Shown here one piece after another: positions 27,536 to 40,130 of a DNA stretch of 64,000 bases. The position numbers and the translations under genes were made by a program. Position 1 is the first letter of the stretch; each line of letters begins with the position of its first letter. Under the pieces are notes generated by a model. The model was given only the letters and a program-made list of their open reading frames with translations, had not been told where the DNA came from and did not search any database. This DNA is from Montifringilla adamsi (lineage: Eukaryota > Chordata > Aves > Passeriformes > Passeridae), in assembly GCA_017590115.1 (NCBI GenBank), contig JAGGNK010009114.1, positions 23,689,978 through 23,753,977 of the forward strand, given 5' to 3'.

Positions 27536-29512
27536 AAGTCACAGGCTGAAAACAAAGAATGAAGCTGGGATTATCTAATTATCTCCTGCCCTTGAAAAAG
27601 CCCCTGATAAAAAATCCTGCCCTAATGGATTCTGGATTACAGAGTGGTTGTTGAAAACACCTATCCTCTGAATTGTTACTTGTAGAGTGAGATGAAATAT
27701 TTGCATTATGAAGTGGAAATTATTGAGATTAACAAAATGGAATCAATTGAGATGAATAATTTGAAAACATAGAAATGATACCTATTATGAATCAAAATAT
27801 TCAATATAGTGTAAAAACCTGTAGTTTTGATTTAATATTATAGAATAAACAAATATAAATGTGATATAATATTTTCATATAATGGAGCAGCTACTACTTT
27901 ATCATCTTACAATGTGAATATTTTGCTCCGTTGTTGAGTTTAATAGCCAAAGTCTGTGGTTAAAGTGGTGCAAATCTAGGTTGAATTCAGCCTTGCTGAT
28001 GTTACAGTGAAATCGGGGAATACACATCCAAGCAAGACCTGGGTGCTGTGCTCAGGGAAACCTCAGGAGCTTAAATGCGACAAAGCAGTTTTGCACTGGG
28101 GAGTGGAGTGATGAACCAAAGAGCTCCTTGCCAGAAGCTGACAGGTTCTGGCAGAGCCTGTGGGTTTGGCCCAGTGTCCCTGTGCTGCTGGGAGATGGGA
28201 CAGAGGCCAAAGCAGTAAAAGAGCAACAAAACCAGTGACCAGAGGTTGGTTTCAGCCCTCTGTGCTGCTGCAGCCTCTGCCAGAGCTCAGGAGAAGGTGA
28301 GCAAGGGAGGCAATCAGGAGGCTTCTCATGTTTAGACAGATAAATACATTTGTTCCATCGAGTCCAGGGTTTGAGGGAATAGCCTCCCATTAAAACATGA
28401 AACATGACTTACTTTCAGGGTTACACTTCATACTAACATCTGTGAGGATGAAGACTTTTCTGTTCCTCTGCTTCGCCCCTGTCTCGCTGAGAATACCCTG
28501 GAGCAGCATTGTAAGACCTCACCATCTGCTCTCTGACAATAGTCTACTCTCCTCTTTAAAAAAGCACAAATTTGGGGTTGCTGTGGGACCTGGGAGTTTC
28601 AGCCAGACCCTTCTGGACAAAAAAAAAAAAAAGATTTAACCTCCCACTACAGGAAGAAATAATAAAATCAGAATGACTAGCAGGTGAAGGGATTTGGAGC
28701 AAAGTTTCAAAGGTTAGATAAATCTATAAAAAATTACCTGGCTTGTGTGCCTGTATAGGACAGCAGAAATTGTTAATGCTAGTCCTACTTGCCTTTCACA
28801 GGAACAAGCACGATTTGTTTATTTATTTTATAAACTGAGTCAAGAATATGCCATCAATAACTTTAAACATTCCCATGTTTGAACTAGAAGACAGCTGGCA
28901 CAAAGAAACAATTACACAGCCATTGGGAGTTAGCTGACAGAAGATTTCCATAAGTAATTATGCTCTGTGAGTGTGAGGGAAAGGAAGATAAAGGAGATAA
29001 TGCCCTTTACAGGGGATAATGCCTTGATATTTTCCTCATACCCTTCTGCTGTAAAGCTAATGGCAGCCACAAGCTGAAGTGACCCTGGATGTATTTGGCA
29101 ATAACAGATCTCTTCCCATTCCAGCTCTCCCAACCCCCCCAAATGCAAATACTAAAAGCCACCTTGGTCAGTCTGAACAAGTAGAATTTACAGGGTCAGG
29201 CTCTGAGGTTAGCAGACACACAGAATTTCTGTGCTTAATGCCACTTGGGTATAGAGAATGGGTACTCCATTTCCTTTTCTCCTTGACCTCTTCTTTTTAC
29301 CTTGTATTTCAAATTATTTAATTTTAAAAGTACTTATTTTGTCTGACAGGTTGATGTCAGCATCCGTGTGAGAAAAAAGATGAGTCAGGCCTCTTATGTT
29401 GAGTCTAGAAATGTCTTTGAAAGTACCAGTTTCACTGGCAGCTTAGGACAGTTCTGACAAATAAGAGGAAGAATTTAGGTGCTAATCATGTTATGGTTGA
29501 CTTTTACACGTA
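27536..29512. other. unannotated stretch just 3' of the last recognised VWDE exon
   Basis: Nothing with an EGF-like pattern was seen on the minus strand. A minus-strand open frame at 28052-28405 (117 codons) is GC-richer than its surroundings but has no cysteine spacing like the EGF exons and no recognisable domain. An A run lies near 28619-28632. A terminal exon of VWDE would be expected in or beyond this interval, but I could not place it. Confidence 0.45.
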
Positions 29513-29577
29513 ATAGAATCATGGAATCTTTTAGGCTGGAAAAGACCTTTAAGATGATTGAGTCCAGGCATAAACTT
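29513..29577 (-). mobile_element. CR1 LINE 3' tail
   Basis: The plus strand reads 'agaatcatggaatcttttag' followed by 'gctggaaaagacctttaaga' and 'tgattgagtccaggca', which is the reverse complement of the CR1 3' terminus. It sits about 80 bp downstream of the splice donor of the EGF-6 exon of VWDE and lies in the same orientation as that gene. It is non-coding. Confidence 0.72.
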
Positions 29578-29657
29578 GACAGAATACACACAGAGGAGAA
29601 AATGCAATGTGTAAAAACCTGAGGCGTTACAAAACTGCAGGAATGAGGAGCACTCAC

Positions 29658-29753
29658 GGGTCTGGCAGAACGTTCCCACCCATCCTCTGGAGCACTGGCA
29701 GATGTTGGGACCCACACACTCCCCTCCATGGAGACACCTCTGCAGGCAAACAG
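29658..29753 (-). CDS. VWDE: VWDE exon, EGF-like module 6
   Basis: A 96-bp exon encodes one EGF-like module beginning [15 protein letters not shown], with cysteine spacing C-x3-C-x5-C-x5-C-x-C-x8-C. The Pro comes from a codon split with the previous exon. The acceptor (TGTCCAG) and donor (GTGAGT) are both canonical on the minus strand, and both junctions are phase 1, so the exon ends with the first base (C) of another codon. The open frame therefore does not end here and at least one more coding exon must follow at lower coordinates. The -CLQRC- start matches the sixth repeat of human VWDE as I recall it. The module is expected to be an extracellular, three-disulfide fold. It lacks the acidic N-terminal consensus of calcium-binding EGFs. 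Confidence 0.92.
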
Positions 29754-31022
<1,269 letters not shown>

Positions 31023-32587
31023 TCACTTACTTCCTTGCAGAGGTTAGTTGGCTTGTAATTAAAAACCAGAAAAGCGGTTTGGAATTGAGAGTCTGAAACG
31101 CAGAGGCTTGATAGGTCCCAGAAATCCTTATGGAAATGCATGGAAATGCTGTGTCGTGTGGAAACTTTTTGGCTGAAGCTCTGGTAAGAGCTGCCTCACC
31201 AAAGCAGAGAGGCTGATTACAAAGATTCTCAGAAAAGCAAGAGGACAGGCCAAAGATTGGTAGAGCTTTCACTTCCATGTGGGAAGACTCCTCCTTCATG
31301 TTCTTAGATGTTCATTTGGGTGAGAAAGGCCTTGATGAGGATGGATTGTTTTCACACAGTTTTGGGTGTGATTTTGCATTCAACCAAGCATAAATCCTAA
31401 ATATCTATTCTTCCATTGGTCTTTTGAACCATCACTTGTTAAAATACTTACCTTTTTACTTTATTCTTTTGTGCAAATAAGATGTGAGAGCTGAGTTGTT
31501 CTTTCAAACACAAGAAGCCAGATGTGTTTTTTGTTGACTTCATGAAAAAATTGAATAGCTAGTTTTTGTGTCTTTGATTAAGCTGTACTTACCAATGTTG
31601 TTTTAGAACATCTAGCATTAAAATCTCACATTTCTGGGAGGTCACACATCTGCAATCCCAACTTGCTTTGATGTAGGGAGATGCCATAGGCAGGTACCCA
31701 AATTCCTCCCGTCCTGTCTCTCCCTGCCTATTAAGGTAAGCGCAGGAAGCACCCATCAGAGGCTGGGTAATTCAGAAACATGGCAGTGCCAGTATGGTGA
31801 GAGTGGGAATGATTTGCATTTTACATGGAAGGAGGCATTGGATAATTGGGTGGAGTACAAAAAGCCGTGTAACACAGCGAGTGGCTGCACTGGGCTAGGA
31901 GAGCCAAGTCAGGAGGAGCTTGGCAGTGAAGGTGTGAGAACGCATTTGTGCCCAAAGGCTCCTGCCGTGTCCAAAGCTTTGTATGCACAGTGGAGCTGGC
32001 AGTGACCCCTTCCCACCCGTGGTAACCGGTGTTGTTCCTCCCTGCCTGCAGGGATGGGTGGCCGTGGGACACCCAGCTCCTCTCAGCAGAGCAGGGGACT
32101 CGAGGGGCTGGCAGCTAAAACACAGCAGTGCCTCCAACAGCCCCGAGGCTGTGCTGCCTTTTTGCACATCAGTGAGTGTTAGTGCTGCAGCAATCCTGAC
32201 TGTGGAGCTGTCACTGCACACCGGGCTCTGAATGACCACAGTCCCCCCTCACACCTCTGCTGTAGGAGGTGGAATCCTGATAGATCCTCAAAATAGGGAT
32301 GATTACTAAAAGATAGCATGCAAAAATGCAGCAACTTTTATTTGATGGGAGAATAACCTTTTGTTCCTCTCCCGGGGATGATCAGGCATTTTTAAGAAGA
32401 TAAATTTAGGTTCCCTAATTATTTCTGTGATGTAGTGAAATATTGCTTTTGTAGCACTTTGTGTGCTGGTCTCTCCCTTCAGCCCAGATGCTGCTGCACT
32501 TCATTGCTGCACAGCAGTATTGCTGCTCTTGCTTTGCTGCTACATTTGCATTTCATTCTGTGCCAAGCCTCCTGGATCCCTCAGCAT

Positions 32588-32613
32588 CCTGCCCTGCCCT
32601 TAGGCAGGGCAGG
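32588..32613. repeat. GC-rich perfect hairpin
   Basis: Arms CCTGCCCTGCC (32588-32598) and GGCAGGGCAGG (32603-32613) are exact reverse complements around a CTTA loop. The stem has 9 G:C pairs out of 11 and stands out in an AT-rich intron. It would form on either transcript strand. No longer pre-miRNA-like extension was seen. Confidence 0.85.
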
Positions 32614-35600
32614 CATGGCCGTGATTATAGGGGCTGCTTGGACCCCAGCCCTCAAACTGTCATCCTCCATTTCCTTCTTTCTCCACCTCTCCTGATCCAT
32701 GCTGGAATCTTGGCCTCTGCTTACTCAGGCTAACAGGGATCTACAGTTCTTGCTGAGCTGTTCAAAAATGCTGCAACCACTGGTTCAAACCTACATGAGT
32801 TCAAAGGGTCATGGCCTCCATAACTCTGAAATAATTTAATCTCTTATTTTCCCTCTTCTTTTTTCTCTCCCCTTTGATCTCACACCTCCAATAAGAGATT
32901 TTTGATCCACAATCTTGGATCAATTCAAATTTCAATTATACAACAGCTTAGACATTCAGAATTTAGAAAAGATGAGCCCAAACCATAAAGTTTGGTTCTA
33001 GATTTAAAATCACTTGGTGCTTTTTGATATTCATGGACCATGATCTCCACAGCACTAACCTGCTCTCCTAAAATCAGTTGAAAACATATAGATTTTGTTT
33101 TGAAATAGTCTGAAACTTGGACAATATCTTCCCACCACCTCTTAGAAAGTGAAGTCAAGAAAAGGTATTGAGGACAGCAGCACTTATTCAGATGGATACT
33201 TCACCTTTTTTTCTTTCTTTTATTGCTTACATTTTCTGTATATTTTTAACCTTACACAAACAATCACATTCCTATTGTTTTGGGGTTTTTTTTTTGTACT
33301 GACAGCTGCAGAAAGTCAAATTTTTAATTCAGCAATGGTTTCAGCAACAGGTGAGGTCCAGTCTTGATCTGAATAAAACACATAAGTTCAAACTGACTTT
33401 CAACTTTTCGTTTCTACCTCTTTTTTTGTTCAGTTGCCTTACAAATGACCAAGTAGCTATGAAAATATAGCATGAACTGCCTTTATTACTTGTGGCATCT
33501 CTGACTCCAGTGATAAATCCAAAGGAGTTCAATTCAAAGTGAACTAAGGGTTCAGGTCAGTACCAAACCTGTTCTGAACTGGAGCAGCACTTCTGCCTCC
33601 CTGCCCTCTGGGGAAGAAATTCTCTTTTTGCCAAGGAATTCACAAGCACCTTTAGGTAAATGAATGCAGTGTTATCTCTCCCCTTTTCCTTCCTCACGTC
33701 TCCACCTTGTCCTCCCTTTCTTTAACTTTCTTAAATACAACTCCATCTCAATACCCATCAGGCAGACTTCAACATTTGTTAATGATAACTAGTTTGGATC
33801 CTTTCTGGTCCCACTCCTTGGCCTCTGTGGAGGAGTTCCAATTTCAAAATAGCAAACAAAAACGCTAGAGCATCTCACAGGAAAACTAAATTATCAGACA
33901 CTAGGAGAGCAAATCAAATTATTGCAATCCTCCCAGGTACTAGCATGACTTTGAAAAGACTCATATTTTTTTTGCCCTCCTCTTAAGAAAGCCGTGGCAC
34001 CTTGACCCAGAGACAGCAGGGGTTTGATAAGTTTTCCATCTCTCTTGGGGACTAGTCCTAATGCCACGGATATAAACAGATTTGTGTCTTCCCTTTGTTG
34101 CAGTCAGGCAGGATGTATCACTGGGATAGGGGCAATCCTGTGCTGTCCACAAGTTCTGGGTGCAGGCTTGCTGGCAGTCAGTGCTCATCACCAAAGCCTT
34201 TATCATTCCCCTGCTGCCACTGCTGACATCTCCACGCTCTTCAGCAAAGCACAGAATTTCATTTGCAATGGTGTTTCTCAAGCCTGTAACGTGCCACAAT
34301 TCTGTAAGGCCACCACTTACAGCTTGGAACCATTTCCATGATCTTCTGCTTCCCTGAACGGGTGGGTCAGATAAGGTGAGCCATGCTGAAGGTGGTGGTG
34401 CAGGTTGAAGGAGCAGTGTGGTTCTGTGCTGTATTTCAGAACAGGGGTGGCTCTCATAAGGTAACAAGCAGCTGTAGGTGTTAAGATAAAACACAGGTGT
34501 TGCACAGAGCACCGCATAAAACAGGCACACTCCTCCCACACACTGAAAGGCATTCACAGCTTGCTGAGTTTTCTGTTTAATGCAGCAGCTATTTCTCTTT
34601 GATGGCTTTAATGCATTTTGACCTTACAATCACTTAAAATTTCCTGTGACCCTTTTCATGGCTTATCCCCTCTAGGCTCACTTGACCCAGTGAAATGCTT
34701 CTTGAAACTCTTTTATCGACCTCCATGAAGCTCCATACCAAACTCTTCAGCCCTAAAATCTCGAAGGTATTCAGACCTCCTGCTTTGTCAGCCAAAGAGA
34801 GGAATTTGTCTGCAAAATAAATATTTCTGGCTTACTAAAACCACTCAACACCTGAAATGTTGTGCTTGAAGTGGACCCTATTCTGCTGGTGTGAGTAGCA
34901 CCAGCCATGGACACCCACAATGTCAGTGACTTCTGCTGCCTGCCTTTGTTCCCATTGATCTGCAGCAACATTCCTACTAAAATATAAACAGTATTAAGCA
35001 AATTATCTGTTATGTAAAACCAGATGGGACTGGGGGCAAAGTTAAGCACTGGACATGCTTTGCTGGGTGAAGGGTCACACTATTAACCAGTAGTATCTGC
35101 TGACCAAATACAGAGATTATAAACAGCCAGGCATGTCCTCCAGACCTCCACTGCTTCTGTGCATTATCAAAAACTTTCCTAGTTTAACCTAAGCCACCTT
35201 TAGACAAAAGAACCTCATTACACCATTTCTCACTAGAAGGAGATAATAAGTAGTGAAAAGCTTTTAATTTTGCTGAAATAAGACATATCACCACTCTCAT
35301 AAAGTAAAAAAATAAAAGAGGTGGAATATTACACCATGGCTCTGAAATCTTAGAAGAAAGAGATGTTCTGCAATGTTTTAGCAACTGAAACATCCTTGTC
35401 CTTTCCTGGCCATGAGATTGCAGAGACTATTTCTTTCTGAATCAAAATTACCTGTCATCAGGCATCCTGAGCCAAGGCTCTGATGAGGAGACAGTGAATC
35501 AGGCTGCAGTGCTGATTAGAAGACGTAGTTTTCAAAATAGCTTTTCTTTCAGTTTTTTTTTTTCTTTTTCTTTTTTTTTTCCTGTGTGGGAGCTAAGCAA

Positions 35601-36409
35601 ATTGACCTGCTTCTGTGTGCCTCCTGCCTTTGGAAGGAAGAGAGAAAATAGCCTCAAGCAGTAACATCTGTGTGGGCCAGCTAAGGCAATGCATCAGGCT
35701 GTATCTTGCTGACAAAGAACACAGAAATGCAGCCAAAAGATCACCTACTGGTAGATACTTCAGCTTATCCCTTAAGTCACCATCCCTGTGCTGACATTTC
35801 TGGGTGATTCACAGGGACTGCTTTTATTTCTGGCTGGTGTTGGTTTTGAACTGATGACTTCTCTGTGGGTCCAGTGCATATTTCAACTTGTTCTATTGCT
35901 CTTCTGTGGAGCAGGGAGCTTGATCAGTCTCAGGTTTTCTTTTTCTATGGGTACATGTTGTTTTAATGTTTGTTTCCTCCTTGCTGCTTAGTGGTTACCT
36001 TGATTTGGTGTGACATTTTCAAAAGCAAAGAGCTGTAGCTGGGGAGATACAACCCAGTATGGACACAGAGCATGGGGCAGATTTAAAAATATCACTGACT
36101 GCTCTTGTTAGGAAATGCAGCTGACAGAACTTGAGCTGTGTACAAAAATGAAGCCAGTAAATGTGAAAGAAGTGGATTTTGTGCTAAAGCTGGCACTTCT
36201 GGCCCTTTCAAGTGTTTGTAGGTAAAATATATCACCTATTGATAAAACAAAATGAACATGGAGAGGCTCTGTGCCAGGAATGGCATGATCATGACACTGT
36301 GGGGATGTTGCTGGTCCTTCTCACAGGACACAAACTGGAAGGTCACACCAGCAGTTTCACAAAATAGCACAGTTCAATTGTTCCACTGGAGGAAGGCTCT
36401 CCATCTCTC

Positions 36410-36428
36410 TGGGTGCATTATGCACCCA
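36410..36428. repeat. 19-nt perfect palindrome
   Basis: TGGGTGCAT (36410-36418) and ATGCACCCA (36420-36428) are exact reverse complements around a single T. It could be a dimeric protein-binding site or chance; no flanking context decides. Confidence 0.75.
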
Positions 36429-39400
36429 AGCAGCACTGCTCAGATGAAACATTATCCTGACTGCAGAAAGGGAACAGCTCTTTGGATTCTTCTAGGCTCC
36501 AAATAAAGATTTCATCTCGCTGAGTGATTTTCAATCCTTTAAAATAAAAAATAAGAAATGAGAAAAAAAAATTCCCCAAATGGGTGTGTTGTGGCCAAAA
36601 AAAATGTTTCTAACAAAGGACACCATTGTTTGGATTCTACTGGCAGAAACTAGTAGAGGTAGAAAAATGTCATTCACCCTTTAGAGGGTATAACTGATGC
36701 TCAACAGATCATTAGTGAGATGGATGTACCAATATCTCTGCTGCTGTGAAGGTCCCAAATGCACACAGCTCTGAAAAACATGTTATGGATTCGGGACACC
36801 AGCAATTTCCAGTCCCCTTTTTCTGCTTCCAAGGGCAGTGAGGAAATAGTTTTGCCCATGTTGAGTTTTAGGCACATATGTTCTCCCACAGCTTGATTTT
36901 ATCTGAAATTCCTCATCTGTGTTGATTTGGGTTTGTATATAAACAACTTTCTCTGCAAGCTCTGTCTGAGTAACCTCAAATGTGTGATCCACTGAATGCC
37001 AGTAATTACAGCAACAGATTAAATTTTAGGGAGAAAGAATACTTGTCATGTAATAAAATTCCAAATTTTGTGCAATGCTTGAAAATTTGGATCCTTATCC
37101 ATATCAAGCTACCAATCATTTTGAGGTTTGCTCACCCTATTTCTCGCTTCATGTACCTCTGACAGAGATGCAAAGCACTTCTTCAATAAATTACCTTTCT
37201 GAATAATAAAAAATAATCTGGTAGAAACCTCTGAGGGATGCAATGCGGGAGAACAAATTACTACAAGACACAGAGGGAGCTGTAAATGTAATTGTGATGG
37301 TTGTGGTGACAGTTTGCATTCCTAATATATTCACTTTACTACAGAGCTCCAACAATAAGAGTTAGTTTGCATGACCTAGCACACATTTCAGAAGAAAAAA
37401 ATGGTCAGAAAAATTGCAAACCATATAGATAGCATTGCAGTGTCAGTGCTTTGCCTAATTATGTCTGGGTCTTCATGCTGATGTGTACTCTGATATACTT
37501 ATGGGGCCTTTTAGAGATATTAAAGCAGGAAATAAATCTAATTTAGTTATTAGTTCAGTAAAAATGAGAAAAATAATTACTACTATATGGAAAAACTACT
37601 GAGCTGCTAGACTGCACTCCCAGAGTCAGTGTGTGATGCACTGCAATCCTGTTTGCTGTCACGTTATCTCAGCAGCAGATAATATTTTCAGTCAGCTAAG
37701 GAGGATTCTGATCTCTCCATCTCTACCTCGAAAAGATGCCCTGGGAGTGAGTGGTAGGCAAGACTTCTAAACCTCAGGGAACCAGTGGGGGATTGTCACT
37801 GCAATACAGGCAGGGGACTCCCCACTCCCCTTTTCTGAAGTGTCTCTGTCTTGGTCTCATGATCTTCATTTTGCCTATTGTCTGCCATCAGGTGAAACTC
37901 TGGACATGCAATAATATCATGTTGGGATAAATGAGGAATACTTCAGCATCTTGCAGAATGAAACCACCATAAACAAAATAAGCACGTGTAGGTGCACATT
38001 TGGATGTTTGGGGAATATTCTGCTAGGAACTGTGAGATTTTGAAATCATTAGTAAATCCTTTTTCTCATTTACAGACTGGTTTTAGTCTGATTGCAACAC
38101 TATTAATTTGAAAAAGACTTTAGCTCTGCTTTATTCTCATCTTTGCAACTGTTAGTGAATAATTAATGTGGGGAATTGCAAAGTATACTCGCAGCACAGG
38201 TCATATTCCCAACTTGTTAGGGGCTTGAGTCTGGTAACATTTTCTCTTCATTGAAGAATGCTCTGTGTTTTATTAGGTCAGTGAACCATTCCAGCCTGCA
38301 TATAAATTGTTCTGCTGAGCTGCTTCCTTGTCATGCCTGAATGAGAAGTGAAAGAGGACTCACACACAGTTTCTCCTCTGTTGATTGTTTTTGCAGCTCT
38401 GTGCTTGAGGATGACCAGCAATTTAGGCCATTTGGGCACATTCTCCTTGCCCTGAGCAGGCTAAGGCACTGCCTGTGCTTGGTGCAATTTGGTTCATTTT
38501 CATCTGTGCAAAAGAAAAGGGAGATTCAAGTCCCAAGACAAGGAGAGCAGCCACAGGGTGCAGTGGTCTGGCTGATGACCCAGCCAAAAAGTGAGGACCT
38601 GGTCAGGAAGTTTGGAATAGGACTGCTGCCTGCACTGGCACTGCATCTCTCCATCACCCTGCTATTATCTTCCTCAGAAATAAGCTTGAGCTTACATGGA
38701 AATCAGTGCTGGAGAGGATTGTCTTGCCTGTGTCTTTTTGTAGATAAACAGACAACATTAATCTCCATGACCATCTGTCCTCTGGGCTTTTCAAGTGATA
38801 GACCCATTGCTCCTTTTTTAAGAGACATTTAAAAAATATTTTAGTCAAAAAATAGATCCCTAAAATGTTGTTTCTTAAAACAATTAGTGGGCAAAGAGCA
38901 CTTTTTGTCACACAGAAGCCCACTGCAAAGAGAGATGCAGTAATTCAGGAATCCCTTTTATTTTGCTTTAGGCATGCTTTTACATACAGCAGCAGATCTG
39001 GTACATTTCTTCAGTGCATTTAAGATATATGTAAAGAATATTAAAATTTAGATGGTCTACTCTAATAAAATCCATGCTGCAGTCTGGAAATGTTCTGCTT
39101 ATGGAATGAATAAAAAATTTAATAATGCTTCTGGACTTATTTAGGAAATATATTCTGTTCTTACCCAGATTTATTCTTGTTCCCTTCCTAAAAAATAAAT
39201 TTAGACAGATGCATGTACTCAAACCCCTATTAAAATAAATGCATCAGCTACATATATATGAAAACAATTAGTTTTTAAGAAAGGTCGACTAATGGTTTTG
39301 TCACAAATCCTTACTAAGGGTGAGCAGTGAGGAGCAGTGCTCTGAGAGCACACCAAAACCAGGTTGTGCCGTGAGTCACTGTCGCCTGTTGGAAGTCACA

Positions 39401-39698
39401 GCTCTCCCTGTTCCCCCCAGGCAAGATGCACAGATCATGTTTTGTTCAGCTGGATAGGAAAGACAGCAGTAGCCTGATTTTTTTCTTTGTTCATCTTCTG
39501 TTGTATTTCCTGCCCAGGGGAGGAAGATGGCATCTAATATGAACCTATTATGTTACATAGACTGGAAAATCAAGTAAAAACTGAGACCAGTGTTTCCTTT
39601 TCCTGTGTCTCCAGACTGGGCACCAACCAGTGGATAAGCCAGCCCACAAACCTTTGTACTCCTGTTGCTTTGAACAGGAAGTTACAGGTCTCTTTGCT

Positions 39699-40130
39699 AT
39701 AAGCTATTGTATTTGCAGAGTGCCCCAATGAAGGAAGGAATGATGAATCTGACTCCATGTTCTCAGAAGGCTAACTTATTATTTTATGATACTATATTAT
39801 CTTAAAGAATACTATACTAAACTATCCTAAAGAATACAGAAAGGATATTTACAGAATGCTGAAAAGAGAATAATGAAAACTCATGGCTCTTTCCAGAGTC
39901 CTAACACAGCTTGGTCCTGATTGGCCAAAAAGTGAAAACTACTCACAGCAGAATCCAATGAAACAATCACCTGTGGGTAAACAATCTCCAAACTCACTCC
40001 ACATGAGCAAAACAGAGGAGAAGCAAATGAGATAATAATTGTTTTCCTTTTTCTCTGAGGCTTCTCAGCTTCCAGGAGAAAAATCCTGGGCGAAGGGATT
40101 TTTCCAGAGAATGTGAATGCGACAATAAGC
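39699..40130 (-). mobile_element. solo LTR of a passerine endogenous retrovirus with 6-bp target duplication
   Basis: The LTR occupies 39705-40124 (420 bp), oriented on the minus strand, beginning TGTCGCATTCACATTC and ending CAAATACAATA. The six bases ATAAGC occur at both 39699-39704 and 40125-40130 and are read as the target-site duplication. The body contains words I recognise from a repeat widespread in songbird genomes, such as 'cagcttccaggagaaaaatc' and 'actccatgttctcagaaggc'. A 6-bp duplication fits ERVK-like (class II) elements. No internal retroviral genes flank it, so it is a solo LTR left by recombination. It lies inside the long VWDE intron in the same orientation as the gene. Confidence 0.85.

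Noticed and set aside
28052..28405. 117-codon minus-strand frame considered as the VWDE terminal exon
   Set aside because: It lacks the EGF cysteine spacing, and no acceptor with a phase fitting the EGF-6 donor gives a sensible continuation.
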